Part shown: positions 35,350 through 44,382 of the stretch, piece after piece
How positions within the stretch are numbered: the first letter of the stretch is position 1
Layout: every line of letters begins with the position of its first letter
Origin: Silanimonas sp021297925
Lineage (GTDB): Bacteria > Pseudomonadota > Gammaproteobacteria > Xanthomonadales > Xanthomonadaceae
Assembly (NCBI GenBank): GCA_027532825.1
Contig: JAPZTL010000027.1
Span: forward strand, 1-64,000
Direction of reading: 5' to 3'
Length of the DNA: 64,000 nucleotides
Program-made: the position numbers and the translations under genes
The notes under the pieces: model-generated
Databases searched by the model: none
What the model saw: the letters and a program-made list of their open reading frames with translations, nothing else
What the model was told of the DNA's origin: nothing

Positions 35350-35355
35350 TAAACT
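35350..35355 (+). promoter_or_regulatory. -10-like hexamer of the ole operon
   Basis: TAAACT directly followed by CCGGCGC, 29 nt before the oleA ATG. It matches the recurring promoter-like signature of this window. No recognisable -35 lies 17 bp upstream. Confidence 0.4.
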
Positions 35356-35384
35356 CCGGCGCTCGTTTCCCCGGGATCCTCCCC

Positions 35385-36401
35385 ATGCTGTTCCAGCACG
35401 TCTCCATCGCCGGCCTCGCCCACATCGACGCGCCCCACACGCTGTCGTCGGACGAGATCAACCTGCGGCTGAAGCCGACCCTCGACCGCCTCGGCATCAA
35501 GACCGACGTGCTTCGCGACGTCGCCGGGATCCGCGCCCGGCGCCTCTGGGACAAGGACATGCCGCTGGCGGATGCCGCCACGGCCGTGGCGCGCAAGGCG
35601 ATCGCCGAGGCCAACGTCGACCCGGCCAAGATCGGCATCCTGATCAACACCTCGGTCTCGCGTGATTTCCTCGAGCCGTCCGTCGCCTCGATTGTCTCGG
35701 GCCAGCTCGGCCTGGCCGACACCTGCCAGAACTTCGACGTGGCGAACGCCTGCCTCGCGTTCATCAACGGCATGGACATCGCCGGCCGCATGATCGAACG
35801 CGGCGAGATCGACTACGCGCTGATCGTCAACGCCGAGAACGCCAACATCGTCTACGAGAAGACGATCGAGCGCCTGAACCGCGAAGGCATCACCGCCGAC
35901 GAGTTCCGCAACGAGTTCGCCAGCTTGACGCTGGGCTGCGGCGCCGCCGCGATGGTGCTGGCCCGCCGCGAACTGGTGCCGGACGCCCCGCAGTACCGCG
36001 GCGGCGTCACCCGCGCGGCCACGCAGTGGAGCCACCTCTGCCGCGGCAACCTCGACCGCATGGTCACCGACACGAAGATGCTGCTGATCGAAGGCATCAA
36101 GCTCGCCCAGCTGACCTTCCAGGCCGCACGGCAGGCGCTGGGCTGGGCGGTGGAGGAGATGGACGAGTTCGTGATCCACCAGATCTCGCGCGCCCACACC
36201 GAGGCCTTCCTGAAGACCTTCGGCATCGACCCGCGGAAGGTCCTGACCATCTTCCACGAGCACGGCAACATCGGCCCGGCCTCGGTGCCGATCGTGCTCT
36301 CCAAGCTCAAGGAAATGGGCCGCCTGAAGAAAGGCAAGCGCATCGCCCTGCTCGGCATCGGCTCAGGATTGAACTGCTCGATGGCGGAAGTGGTCTGGTA
36401 A
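35385..36401 (+). CDS. oleA: OleA, acyl-CoA head-to-head condensing thiolase
   Basis: A 338-residue thiolase-superfamily enzyme that joins two fatty acyl-CoAs into a beta-keto acid, the first step of long-chain olefin synthesis. Catalytic Cys123 lies in VANACLAF and Glu97 in SRDFLEPS. Both sit exactly 20 residues before Cys143 and Glu117 of the Xanthomonas campestris enzyme, implying a shorter N-terminus here. The His of F-V-I-H-Q-I-S and the Asn of EHGNIGPAS complete the site. ATG 35385 is chosen because it fits the promoter hexamer and the homolog. It is first in oleABCD, 103 nt before oleB. Confidence 0.95.
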   Translation: MLFQHVSIAGLAHIDAPHTLSSDEINLRLKPTLDRLGIKTDVLRDVAGIRARRLWDKDMPLADAATAVARKAIAEANVDPAKIGILINTSVSRDFLEPSVASIVSGQLGLADTCQNFDVANACLAFINGMDIAGRMIERGEIDYALIVNAENANIVYEKTIERLNREGITADEFRNEFASLTLGCGAAAMVLARRELVPDAPQYRGGVTRAATQWSHLCRGNLDRMVTDTKMLLIEGIKLAQLTFQAARQALGWAVEEMDEFVIHQISRAHTEAFLKTFGIDPRKVLTIFHEHGNIGPASVPIVLSKLKEMGRLKKGKRIALLGIGSGLNCSMAEVVW

Positions 36402-36425
36402 GGCCCGCTGCGACCTGATGCGACG

Positions 36426-36449
36426 CGAGGGCCGGGCGACCGGCCCTCG
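36426..36449 (+). terminator. Hairpin between oleA and oleB
   Basis: The 9-bp arms CGAGGGCCG (36426-36434) and CGGCCCTCG (36441-36449) enclose a 6-nt loop, 24 bp past the oleA stop. It is followed by TCATTG rather than a T-run, so it is more likely an attenuator or RNA-stabilising element that sets oleA above oleBCD. Confidence 0.4.
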
Positions 36450-36504
36450 TCATTGAAGCGGCCGGCGGGCCACGCCCCGCGCCGCGCGACACCGAAGGAT
36501 TCCG

Positions 36505-37407
36505 ATGCCGCTACCGCTCGACACGCTCCCCGACTACCCCTTCACCCCGCAGCGCTTCGCTCGAGGGGCCGGTATCGCGATGAGCTATCTCGATGAAGGC
36601 CCGCGCGATGGCGAGGTGGTGCTGATGCTGCACGGCAATCCGTCGTGGAGCTTCTACTGGCGCCACCTCGTGCTCGGACTGCGCGACCGCTACCGCTGCA
36701 TCGTGCCCGACCACGTCGGCATGGGGCTGTCCGACAAGCCCGACGACAAGCACTACCGCTACACCCTGCAGTCGCGCATCGAGGACGTGGAGCGCCTGCT
36801 CGAACACCTCGGCATCACCGGCCCGATCACGCTGGCCGTCCACGACTGGGGCGGCATGATCGGCTTCGGCTGGGCCTTGAAGCGCCGCGGTCGGGTCAAG
36901 CGGCTCATCGTCACCAACACCGCCGCCTTCCCGCTGCCGAAGGAGAAGCCGCTGCCTTGGCAGCTGCAGCTCGGCCGCAACTACAACATCGGCGCCCTGC
37001 TGATCCGTGGCTTCAACGCCTTCGCCGCCGGCACCATCGACCAGTGCGCGTCGACCAAGGTGTCGCCCGAGGTGCGCGCGGCCTACGTCGCGCCCTACGA
37101 CTCGTGGAAGAACCGCATCAGCACGCTGCGCTTCGTGCAGGACATCCCGCTGTCGCCGAGGGACAAGGCCTGGGCCTTCGTCGACGAGGCCGGCCGCACG
37201 CTGCACGAGTACGCCGACCGCCCGGCCTTCATCGGCTGGGGCCTGCAGGACTTCGTGTTCGACCACCACTTCCTGAAGGGCTTCACCGACGCGCTGCCCA
37301 AGGCCGAAGTGATGGCCTTCGACGACGCCCACCACTACGTGCTGGAAGACAAGCACGCGGTGCTGGTGCCGGCGATCCGCCGCTTCCTCGACGCGAACCC
37401 GCTCTGA
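36505..37407 (+). CDS. oleB: OleB, beta-lactone decarboxylase (alpha/beta-hydrolase)
   Basis: A 300-residue haloalkane-dehalogenase-fold hydrolase that converts the beta-lactone made by OleC to a cis-olefin plus CO2. The nucleophile Asp114 in A-V-H-D-W-G-G, Asp249 in G-L-Q-D-F and His277 in D-A-H-H-Y fall at the same numbers as the catalytic triad of X. campestris OleB. HGNPSWSFYW (43-52) forms the oxyanion loop. The gene is separate from oleC (10 nt gap), unlike the fused OleBC of Actinobacteria and some others. Confidence 0.94.
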   Translation: MPLPLDTLPDYPFTPQRFARGAGIAMSYLDEGPRDGEVVLMLHGNPSWSFYWRHLVLGLRDRYRCIVPDHVGMGLSDKPDDKHYRYTLQSRIEDVERLLEHLGITGPITLAVHDWGGMIGFGWALKRRGRVKRLIVTNTAAFPLPKEKPLPWQLQLGRNYNIGALLIRGFNAFAAGTIDQCASTKVSPEVRAAYVAPYDSWKNRISTLRFVQDIPLSPRDKAWAFVDEAGRTLHEYADRPAFIGWGLQDFVFDHHFLKGFTDALPKAEVMAFDDAHHYVLEDKHAVLVPAIRRFLDANPL

Positions 37408-37417
37408 CGCCACGACG

Positions 37418-39121
37418 ATGACGGCGACCGCCAACATCGCCGCCGTGCTGCCGCGCATCGCGGCGGAACGCCCGGAGCAGCCGGCGATGCGCTGCCCGGG
37501 CGGCCAAGGCGCCGACGGCTTCGCCCGCTACGACGTCGTACTCACCTATGGCGAGCTCGACCGTCGTTCCGATGCCATTGCCGCCGGCCTGCAGGCCTAT
37601 GGCATCCGCCGCGGCATGCGGACCGTCGTGATGGTGCGGCCGTCGCCGGAGTTCTTCCTGCTGATGTTCGCGCTGTTCAAGCTGGGCGCGGTGCCGGTCC
37701 TCGTCGATCCCGGCATCGACCGCCGCGCCCTGAAGCAGTGCCTCGACGAAGCTGCCCCCGAGGCCTTCATCGGCATCCCGCTGGCGCAGTTCGCGCGCCG
37801 CCTCTTCCGCTGGGGCCGCGGAACGGTGCGCCGCGTGGTGACCGTGGGCACCCGGGCGTGGCCGCTGTGGGCCGGCGAGACCCTCGCCCGCCTCGAGCGC
37901 CAGGGCGCGGCCCTGCTGGCGGCCCAGGCCGCGCGCGGCGAGGCCACGGCGATGCTCGCCGACACCCACGGCGACGAGGTCGCGGCCCTGCTGTTCACCT
38001 CGGGCTCGACCGGCGTGCCGAAGGGTGTGGTGTACCGGCACCGTCATTTCCTCGCGCAGATCGACCTGCTGCGCGACGCCTTCGGCATCGCGCCGGGCGG
38101 CGTCGACCTGCCGACCTTCCCGCCCTTCGCGCTGTTCGATCCGGCGCTGGGCCTGACCTCGATCATCCCGGACATGGACCCGACGCGGCCGGCAAACGCC
38201 GACCCGCGCAAGCTGCACGACGCCATCCGGCGCTTCGGCGTCACCCAGCTGTTCGGTTCGCCCGCGCTGATGCGCGTGCTGGCGGAGCACGGCGAACCGC
38301 TGCCGACCCTGCAGCGGGTCACCTCGGCCGGCGCGCCGGTACCGCCCGACGTGGTTGCGGCGATGCGCCGGCTGCTGCCCGAGGACGCGCAGTTCTGGAC
38401 GCCGTACGGCGCCACGGAGTGCCTGCCGGTCGCGGTCATCGAGGCCCGCGAGCTCGAGACCACGCGCGAAGCCACCGAAGGCGGCGCCGGCACCTGCGTA
38501 GGGCGACCCGTCGAAGCCAACACCGTGCGCATCATCCGCATCGTCGACGAGGCCATCGCCTTCTGGCGCGAGGACCTGGTCGTCGGGCCGGGCATCGTCG
38601 GCGAGATCACCGTCGCCGGGCCCAGCGCCACCGACGAGTACTTCGCGCGCCCCGAAGCCACCCGAATGGCCAAGATCCGCGAGCGCATCTCGGCGCGCGA
38701 GGAGCGCATCGTCCACCGGATGGGCGACCTCGGCTATTTCGACGCCGAGGGGCGGCTGTGGTTCTGCGGCCGCAAGAGCCACCGCGTCGAGACCGCGGGC
38801 GGCCTGATGACGACCGAGCAGATCGAGCCGATCTTCAACACGCATCGCCGCGTGGCGCGCACGGCGCTCGTCGGGGTGGGCGTGCGCGGCATGCAGACGC
38901 CGGTGCTCTGCGTCGAACTGAAGGCCGGCGTGCCCGAGAGCGAGTGGGTGCACGTGCAAGCCGAGCTGGAACGCCTCGCCATGCGCGAGCCGAAGACGGC
39001 ACGCATCCACCATTTCCTGCGCCATCCAGGCTTCCCGGTGGACATCCGGCACAACGCCAAGATCGGCCGCGAGAAGCTCGCCGAATGGGCGAAGGCGCAG
39101 CTGCGCGGCGTCCTCCACTGA
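37418..39121 (+). CDS. oleC: OleC, beta-lactone synthetase (AMP-dependent)
   Basis: A 567-residue member of the ANL adenylating superfamily that activates the beta-hydroxy acid from OleD and closes it to a beta-lactone, releasing AMP. The phosphate-binding P-loop is T194-SGSTGVPKG-V. Y-G-A-T-E (about 329-333) and a G-D-L-G-Y-F-D-A-E-G-R-L segment near 437-448 mark motifs A5 and A7. The C-terminal hinge and Lys region (about 530-560, with K in H-N-A-K-I-G-R-E-K-L) is present. The start is 10 nt after oleB. Confidence 0.94.
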   Translation: MTATANIAAVLPRIAAERPEQPAMRCPGGQGADGFARYDVVLTYGELDRRSDAIAAGLQAYGIRRGMRTVVMVRPSPEFFLLMFALFKLGAVPVLVDPGIDRRALKQCLDEAAPEAFIGIPLAQFARRLFRWGRGTVRRVVTVGTRAWPLWAGETLARLERQGAALLAAQAARGEATAMLADTHGDEVAALLFTSGSTGVPKGVVYRHRHFLAQIDLLRDAFGIAPGGVDLPTFPPFALFDPALGLTSIIPDMDPTRPANADPRKLHDAIRRFGVTQLFGSPALMRVLAEHGEPLPTLQRVTSAGAPVPPDVVAAMRRLLPEDAQFWTPYGATECLPVAVIEARELETTREATEGGAGTCVGRPVEANTVRIIRIVDEAIAFWREDLVVGPGIVGEITVAGPSATDEYFARPEATRMAKIRERISAREERIVHRMGDLGYFDAEGRLWFCGRKSHRVETAGGLMTTEQIEPIFNTHRRVARTALVGVGVRGMQTPVLCVELKAGVPESEWVHVQAELERLAMREPKTARIHHFLRHPGFPVDIRHNAKIGREKLAEWAKAQLRGVLH

Positions 39122-39152
39122 ACCGCGACGCGGCCCGGAGGAAGCTCTCGCC

Positions 39153-40178
39153 ATGAAGATCCTCGTCACCGGTGGGGCCGGCTTCCTCGGCCAGGCGATC
39201 TGCCGCGGCCTGCTCGCGCAGGGTCACATGGTCATCAGCACGCAGCGCCGCCGCTCCATCGACCTCGACGCGATGGGCGTCGAGCAGCGCTTGGGCGACC
39301 TCGCCGACGCCGCCCACGTGCAGCGTGCGCTCGAGGGCGTCGACGCGGTGTTCCACAACGCCGCCAAGGCCGGCCACTGGGGCAGCGAGCAGAGCTACAT
39401 CGACGCCAACGTGACCGGCACGATGAACGTGCTGGCGGCGTGCCGCGCGCACGGCATCACGCGCCTCGTCTACACCTCGACACCGAGCGTGGCGCACAAC
39501 GGCCGCGTGCCCTGCGAGGGCGGCAACGAGATCAGCACGCCCTACGCGCCGGCGTTCAAGGCGCCCTACCCGCGCACCAAGCAGATCGCCGAAAAGGCGG
39601 TGCTGGCCGCGAACGGCAGCGCGGTGGCGGGCGGTGGCACCTTGAGCACCGTCGCGCTGCGCCCTCGGCTGATCTGGGGCCCCGGCGACACCAACCTGTT
39701 GCCGCGCCTCGTCGAGCGCGCCCGCGCCGGACGCCTGCGCTTCATCGCCGGTGGCCATAACCGCATGGACACGACCTACGTCGACAACGCGGCCGACGCG
39801 CACCTGAAGGCCTTCGCCGCGCTGGGCCCCGGTTCGGCCTGCGCCGGCAAGGCCTACTTCATCTCGAATGGCGAGCCGCAGCCGGTGCGCGAGATCATCA
39901 ACGGCCTGCTGGTGGCGGCCGGCGAGCCGCGCGTCGAGGCCAGCGTGCCCTTCGCCGTGGCCTACGCCGCCGGCGCGCTGTGCGAGGTGCTCTGGCACAC
40001 GCTGCCACTGAAGGGCGAACCGCCGATGACGCGCTTCGTCGCCGAGCAACTCGCCACGCCGCACTGGTACGACCTCACCGCCGCGAAGCGCGACTTCGGC
40101 TACGTGCCGCAGGTCCGCGTGGCCGAGGGCTTGGACCGCCTCGCGCGCTGGTGGCGCGACGCGCACCGCAGCCCCTGA
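39153..40178 (+). CDS. oleD: OleD, 2-alkyl-3-ketoacid reductase
   Basis: A 341-residue extended SDR that reduces the OleA beta-keto acid to a beta-hydroxy acid using NADPH. The Rossmann motif is G-G-A-G-F-L-G at 7-13; the catalytic pair is Tyr139-x3-Lys143 with a Ser in V-Y-T-S-T. A typical Arg/Trp pattern (R-L-I-W-G-P-G-D) follows at about 172-180. GGAGG lies upstream of the ATG. It is last in oleABCD and converges with rluE, leaving only 10 nt between stops. Confidence 0.94.
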   Translation: MKILVTGGAGFLGQAICRGLLAQGHMVISTQRRRSIDLDAMGVEQRLGDLADAAHVQRALEGVDAVFHNAAKAGHWGSEQSYIDANVTGTMNVLAACRAHGITRLVYTSTPSVAHNGRVPCEGGNEISTPYAPAFKAPYPRTKQIAEKAVLAANGSAVAGGGTLSTVALRPRLIWGPGDTNLLPRLVERARAGRLRFIAGGHNRMDTTYVDNAADAHLKAFAALGPGSACAGKAYFISNGEPQPVREIINGLLVAAGEPRVEASVPFAVAYAAGALCEVLWHTLPLKGEPPMTRFVAEQLATPHWYDLTAAKRDFGYVPQVRVAEGLDRLARWWRDAHRSP

Positions 40179-40188
40179 TCGAGGCGCC

Positions 40189-40863
40189 TCAACGCCCGTC
40201 GCGTTTCCAAGGGCGGATCAGCCCCGGCGGTCGTTGGTCGCGTTCGCGCGCCTCGCCAGCGCGGGCCGACTGCGTGGCTGCCCGCGGCGCGCCGCTGCGG
40301 CGGTGCCGCGCGGGCGGTTCCGGCGCCGGCACCTCGCGCCATTGTCCGGCCGCCAATCCGTCCAGCGTGTACGGGCCGATGGCCTCGCGCACCAGCCGCA
40401 GCGTGGGCAGGCCTACCCCTGCGGTCATGCGCCGCACCTGCCGGTTGCGGCCTTCGCGGATCACCAGCCGCAGCCACGCGTCCGGCACCGTCTGCCGCAC
40501 CCGCACCGGCGGCACGCGCGGCGGCAGCCACGCGGGCACCTCGATGACCTCGACCCCGGCGGGCTTGGTCGGGCCGTCGTTGAGAACGAGGCCGTCGCGG
40601 AGGCGCTGCAGCGCCTCGTCCGTCGGCGTGCCTTCCACCTGCACGAGGTAAGTCTTGGGCCAGTCGAACTTCGGCGAACCGATCGCCGCCACCAGCGCGC
40701 CGTCGTCAGTCAACAGCAGCAGGCCTTCGCTGTCGAAGTCGAGCCGGCCCGCCGCGTAGACGCCCTTCGGCAGACCGAAGCCTGCCAGCGTCGGCCGCGG
40801 CGGCTGGCTGCGGTCGGTGAACTGGCACAGCACGTTCATCGGTTTGTGGAAGGCGACGAGCAT
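40189..40863 (-). CDS. rluE: 23S rRNA pseudouridine synthase RluE-like
   Basis: A 224-residue enzyme of the RsuA/RluB/E/F family lacking an S4 RNA-binding domain, which is the RluE layout (pseudouridine 2457 in E. coli). Catalytic Asp42 lies in G-R-L-D-F-D-S-E-G, and the C-terminal I-R-E-G-R-N-R-Q-V-R-R-M block is intact. The last 40 residues are Arg/Pro-rich and probably disordered. The ATG at 40863 is chosen because it begins directly with F-H-K-P; an in-frame ATG 57 nt upstream would add an implausible leader. Confidence 0.9.
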   Translation of the reverse strand: MLVAFHKPMNVLCQFTDRSQPPRPTLAGFGLPKGVYAAGRLDFDSEGLLLLTDDGALVAAIGSPKFDWPKTYLVQVEGTPTDEALQRLRDGLVLNDGPTKPAGVEVIEVPAWLPPRVPPVRVRQTVPDAWLRLVIREGRNRQVRRMTAGVGLPTLRLVREAIGPYTLDGLAAGQWREVPAPEPPARHRRSGAPRAATQSARAGEARERDQRPPGLIRPWKRDGR

Positions 40864-40888
40864 GGTCGGGATTCTAGGGGCCAGCGGA

Positions 40889-40894
40889 TAGACT
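40889..40894 (+). promoter_or_regulatory. -10-like hexamer of the ABC exporter
   Basis: TAGACT followed by GCGGCC, 24 nt before the ABC exporter ATG and within the 55-bp region shared with the divergent rluE gene. It matches the recurring promoter-like signature. Confidence 0.35.
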
Positions 40895-40918
40895 GCGGCC
40901 ATCCACCGACGATCGCCC

Positions 40919-42682
40919 ATGCATCCCCTCCGCCGACTCTTCGGCTACGCCCGCGCCTACCGCCGGGACGCCGCCCTCGGCACGGTCTACTCCGTGCTCA
41001 ACAAGGTGTTCGACGTCCTGCCCGAGCTGCTGATCGGCGTGGCGGTGGACGTCGTCGTCAATCGCGAGGACAGTTTCCTCGCCGGCTTCGGCCTCGCCGA
41101 CCCGATGCACCAGCTCGCGCTGCTCACGGCGCTGACGGTCGTCGTCTGGGTGCTCGAGTCCGCCTTCGAGTACCTCTACGCGCTGAAGTGGCGGGGCCTC
41201 GCGCAGGACCTCCAGCACGAGCTCCGCCTCGCCGCGTACGGCCACCTGCAGCAGCAGCCGCCCGGCGCGATCCGCGAGGCGCGCGCCGGACGGCTGATGG
41301 CCGTGCTCAACGAGGACGTGAACCAGGTCGAACGCTTCCTCAACACCGGGGCCAACGACCTCATCCAGGTCGCGGTCGGCTCCTCGCTGGTGGGCGTCTT
41401 CTTCTTCGTGGTGACCGCCGACCTCGCGGCGCTGGCGCTGCTGCCGGTGCCGCTGATCCTCGTCGGCGCGTTCTGGTTCCAGAAGCGCCTGCAGCCCCGC
41501 TACGCCGCCGCACGCGAGGCGGCGGCGACGGTGTCCGCGCGCCTCGACAACAACCTCGACGGCATGGCCACGATCCAGGCCTACACCGCCGAGGCCGCGG
41601 AGCTGGCCCACGTGCGCGACGCGTCCGACGCTTACCGCGCGGCCAACGCGGAGGCGATCCGTTTCTCGGCGGCCATCACGCCGGTGATCCGCATGGCGGT
41701 GCTGGCCGGCTTCGCCGCGACCCTGCTGTATGGCGGCCACCTCGTGCTGTCCGGCGACCTCGGCGTCGGCAGCTACTCCGCGCTGGTGTACCTGACCCAG
41801 CGCCTGCTGTGGCCGCTGACGCGGCTCGCGGAAATGACCGACCTCTACAACCGCTCGATGGCGTCGGTCACGCGGGTGATGGACCTGCTGGAGACCCCGC
41901 TGCCGCCGCGCGCGACCGGCGTCCTCGAGCACCGACCGCGCGGCGCGTTGGCCTTCGAGGGCCTGCGCCACGCGTACGAGGGCCGCGTCGTGCTCGACGG
42001 CATCGACCTCGCCGTCGCGCCGGGGCAGACGGTCGCGCTGGTCGGCGCCACCGGCGCGGGCAAGAGCACCCTGCTGAAGCGCCTGCTCGGCTTCCTGCCC
42101 GCGCAGGGCGGCCGGATCACGCTCGACGGCATCGATCTGGCCGGCATCGACCCGAGTGCGCTGCGCCGGCACGTGGCCTATGTCGCGCAGGACCCCTTCC
42201 TGACCGACGGCACGGTGGCCGAGAACATCGCCTATGGCGATGCGCGGCCGGACCGGATGCGGATCGAAGCGGCGGGCCGTGGCGCGGAAGCGCATGGCTT
42301 CATCACGGCCCTGCCCGGCGGCTACGACGCCCCGGTCGGCGAGCGCGGCGCGCGGCTCTCGGGCGGGCAGCGCCAACGCATCGCGCTGGCCCGTGCGCTG
42401 TACCGCGATCCGGCGCTGCTGCTGCTCGACGAGGCGACCTCGGCGGTGGACAACGAGACCGAAGCCGCGATCCAGCGCTCGCTGGCCACCCACGCCAAGG
42501 GCCGGACCACGCTGGTCGTGGCCCACCGGCTCAGCACCGTGCGCCACGCCGATGCCATCCACGTGCTCGATGCGGGCCGCATCGTAGAGTCGGGGACGCA
42601 CGATGCCCTGCTCGCCCGCAACGGCGCCTACGCCGCCCTGTGGCGGCTCCAGACCGGAGAGTCCACGCCCGATGCCCCATGA
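40919..42682 (+). CDS. ABC exporter (fused membrane and ATPase domains)
   Basis: A 587-residue half-transporter. Six membrane helices occupy about residues 15-315. The ATPase domain has Walker A G-A-T-G-A-G-K-S-T near 376-384, signature L-S-G-G-Q-R-Q-R, Walker B L-L-L-L-D-E-A-T-S and an H-loop V-A-H-R-L. It would work as a homodimer or with a partner exporting a lipid, peptide or drug; the substrate is not predictable. It ends by overlapping the antiporter gene by 11 nt. Confidence 0.92.
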   Translation: MHPLRRLFGYARAYRRDAALGTVYSVLNKVFDVLPELLIGVAVDVVVNREDSFLAGFGLADPMHQLALLTALTVVVWVLESAFEYLYALKWRGLAQDLQHELRLAAYGHLQQQPPGAIREARAGRLMAVLNEDVNQVERFLNTGANDLIQVAVGSSLVGVFFFVVTADLAALALLPVPLILVGAFWFQKRLQPRYAAAREAAATVSARLDNNLDGMATIQAYTAEAAELAHVRDASDAYRAANAEAIRFSAAITPVIRMAVLAGFAATLLYGGHLVLSGDLGVGSYSALVYLTQRLLWPLTRLAEMTDLYNRSMASVTRVMDLLETPLPPRATGVLEHRPRGALAFEGLRHAYEGRVVLDGIDLAVAPGQTVALVGATGAGKSTLLKRLLGFLPAQGGRITLDGIDLAGIDPSALRRHVAYVAQDPFLTDGTVAENIAYGDARPDRMRIEAAGRGAEAHGFITALPGGYDAPVGERGARLSGGQRQRIALARALYRDPALLLLDEATSAVDNETEAAIQRSLATHAKGRTTLVVAHRLSTVRHADAIHVLDAGRIVESGTHDALLARNGAYAALWRLQTGESTPDAP

Positions 42683-44381
42683 CGTCAGCCTGATCGCCAT
42701 GCTGGCCGCCGCCTTCGGCGGCGCCCTCGTCCTCGGCTACCTCGCGCATCGCGTCGGGCTTCCGGCCATCGTCGGCTTCCTCGCGGCCGGGGTCCTGATC
42801 GGCCCGCACACGCCGGGCTACGTCGCGGACGCCAAGCTGGCCATGCAGCTCGCCGAGATCGGCGTGATGCTGCTGATGTTCGGCGTCGGCCTGCACTTCT
42901 CGCTCGACGACCTCAAGAGCGTCCGGCGCATCGCGCTGCCCGGCGCGCTGCTGCAGATCGGCGTCGCGGTCGCGATGGGCATGGGCCTCGCCGCATGGTG
43001 GGGCTGGTCGCCGGGTGCGGGCTTCGTGTTCGGCATGTGCCTCTCGGTGGCCTCGACCGTCGTGCTGCTCAAGGCGCTGGAGGCGCGCGGCCTGCTCGAC
43101 GGTGGCGACGGCAAGATCGCCGTGGGTTGGCTGGTCGTCGAGGACCTCGTCATGGTCCTCGTGCTCGTGCTGCTGCCCGTGCTGGCGCCGCTGCTCGCCG
43201 CGGACGGCCCCGGCGACGGGATTCCCGAGGGCCTGTGGGCGACGCTGGGCACCACGCTGCTGAAGGTCGCCGCCTTCTTCGTGGTGATGCTGGTGGTCGG
43301 GCGCCGCCTGCTCCCCCGCTTGCTGTGGTGGGTCGCGCGCACCGGCAACCGCGAACTGTTCACGCTGGCGGTGATGTCGGCGGCGATCGGCGTCGCCTTC
43401 GGCGCGGCGGCGCTCTTCAGCGTGTCGTTCGCGCTGGGCGCGTTCTTCGCCGGCATGATGATGCGCGAATCGGCCTTCAGCCACCGCGCGGCGGAAGAGT
43501 CCCTGCCCTTCCGCGACGCCTTCGCCGTGCTGTTCTTCGTTTCGGTCGGCATGCTCTTCGACCCGGCGGTGGTCGTCGAGGCCCCCGGCAAGCTGCTCGC
43601 GGTGGTCGGCGTGATCATCGTCGGCAAGACCATCGCGGCGATCCTGCTGGTGCGGCTGCTGCGCTACCCCTGGCGCACCGCGCTGACGGTGGGCGTGAGC
43701 CTCGCCCAGATCGGCGAGTTCAGCTTCATCCTCGCCGGCCTCGGCCTGGCGCTGGGGCTGGTCGACGCCACGGTGATGAGCCTCGTCGTCGCCGGCGCGG
43801 TGATCTCGATTGCCCTCAACGGCGCGCTGTTCTCGCTGGCGGAGCGGCTGAAGCCGCGCCTCGCGGCACGCGACGGCGCCGCGACGGGCCCCGAGCAGGA
43901 CCTCGCAGACCCGCTGGCGGTGCTGCCCGACGCGGTCCCGGCGCAGTCGCTGCGCGGGCACGTGGTCATCGTGGGGCATGGGCGGGTCGGGGCGCAGCTG
44001 GGCGACGAACTCGCCGCAGCGGGACGCGCCCACGTGGTGGTCGACAGTGACCGCGCGCGCGTCGAAGCCCTGCGGGGCAACGGCCGCGCGGCGGTCCTGG
44101 GCGACGCCACGCGACCGGAGGTGCTCGTGCAGGCGCACGTCCAGCACGCCGCGGCGCTGGTGGTCGCGACGCCGGATATGCTGGCCGCCCGGGCCATCGC
44201 GCAGACCGCCCGCCAGCTCCGCCCGGCGCTGCGAGTCTTGGTGCGCACCCACAGCGCGGAGGAGGCCGAACTGTTGGAACGCCAGCAGCTCGGGGAGGTG
44301 TTCTACGGCGAGCGGGAGCTCGCACTGGGCCTCGCCCGCCGGCTGCTCGAGGCGCCGGCCAACGACGCCGGCGGCGCCTGA
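42672..44381 (+). CDS. Kef/YbaL-type monovalent cation:proton antiporter
   Basis: A 569-residue protein. About 12 membrane helices (residues 5-390) form a CPA2 sodium/potassium-proton exchanger. A cytosolic TrkA-N/RCK nucleotide-binding domain follows from about 428, with G-H-G-R-V-G as its Rossmann motif. No second RCK-C domain is seen. The layout matches KefB/KefC-like YbaL. The ATG 42672 overlaps the ABC exporter gene by 11 nt, implying co-transcription. Its role is probably pH or potassium homeostasis; glutathione regulation as in KefB/KefC is not shown by the sequence. Confidence 0.9.
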   Translation: MPHDVSLIAMLAAAFGGALVLGYLAHRVGLPAIVGFLAAGVLIGPHTPGYVADAKLAMQLAEIGVMLLMFGVGLHFSLDDLKSVRRIALPGALLQIGVAVAMGMGLAAWWGWSPGAGFVFGMCLSVASTVVLLKALEARGLLDGGDGKIAVGWLVVEDLVMVLVLVLLPVLAPLLAADGPGDGIPEGLWATLGTTLLKVAAFFVVMLVVGRRLLPRLLWWVARTGNRELFTLAVMSAAIGVAFGAAALFSVSFALGAFFAGMMMRESAFSHRAAEESLPFRDAFAVLFFVSVGMLFDPAVVVEAPGKLLAVVGVIIVGKTIAAILLVRLLRYPWRTALTVGVSLAQIGEFSFILAGLGLALGLVDATVMSLVVAGAVISIALNGALFSLAERLKPRLAARDGAATGPEQDLADPLAVLPDAVPAQSLRGHVVIVGHGRVGAQLGDELAAAGRAHVVVDSDRARVEALRGNGRAAVLGDATRPEVLVQAHVQHAAALVVATPDMLAARAIAQTARQLRPALRVLVRTHSAEEAELLERQQLGEVFYGERELALGLARRLLEAPANDAGGA

Positions 44382-44382
44382 C

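Noticed and set aside
33303..36263. A 986-residue minus-strand frame opposite the M16, DUF4156 and oleA genes
   Set aside because: It runs through three clearly coding genes and an intergenic terminator, so it cannot be a real single protein.
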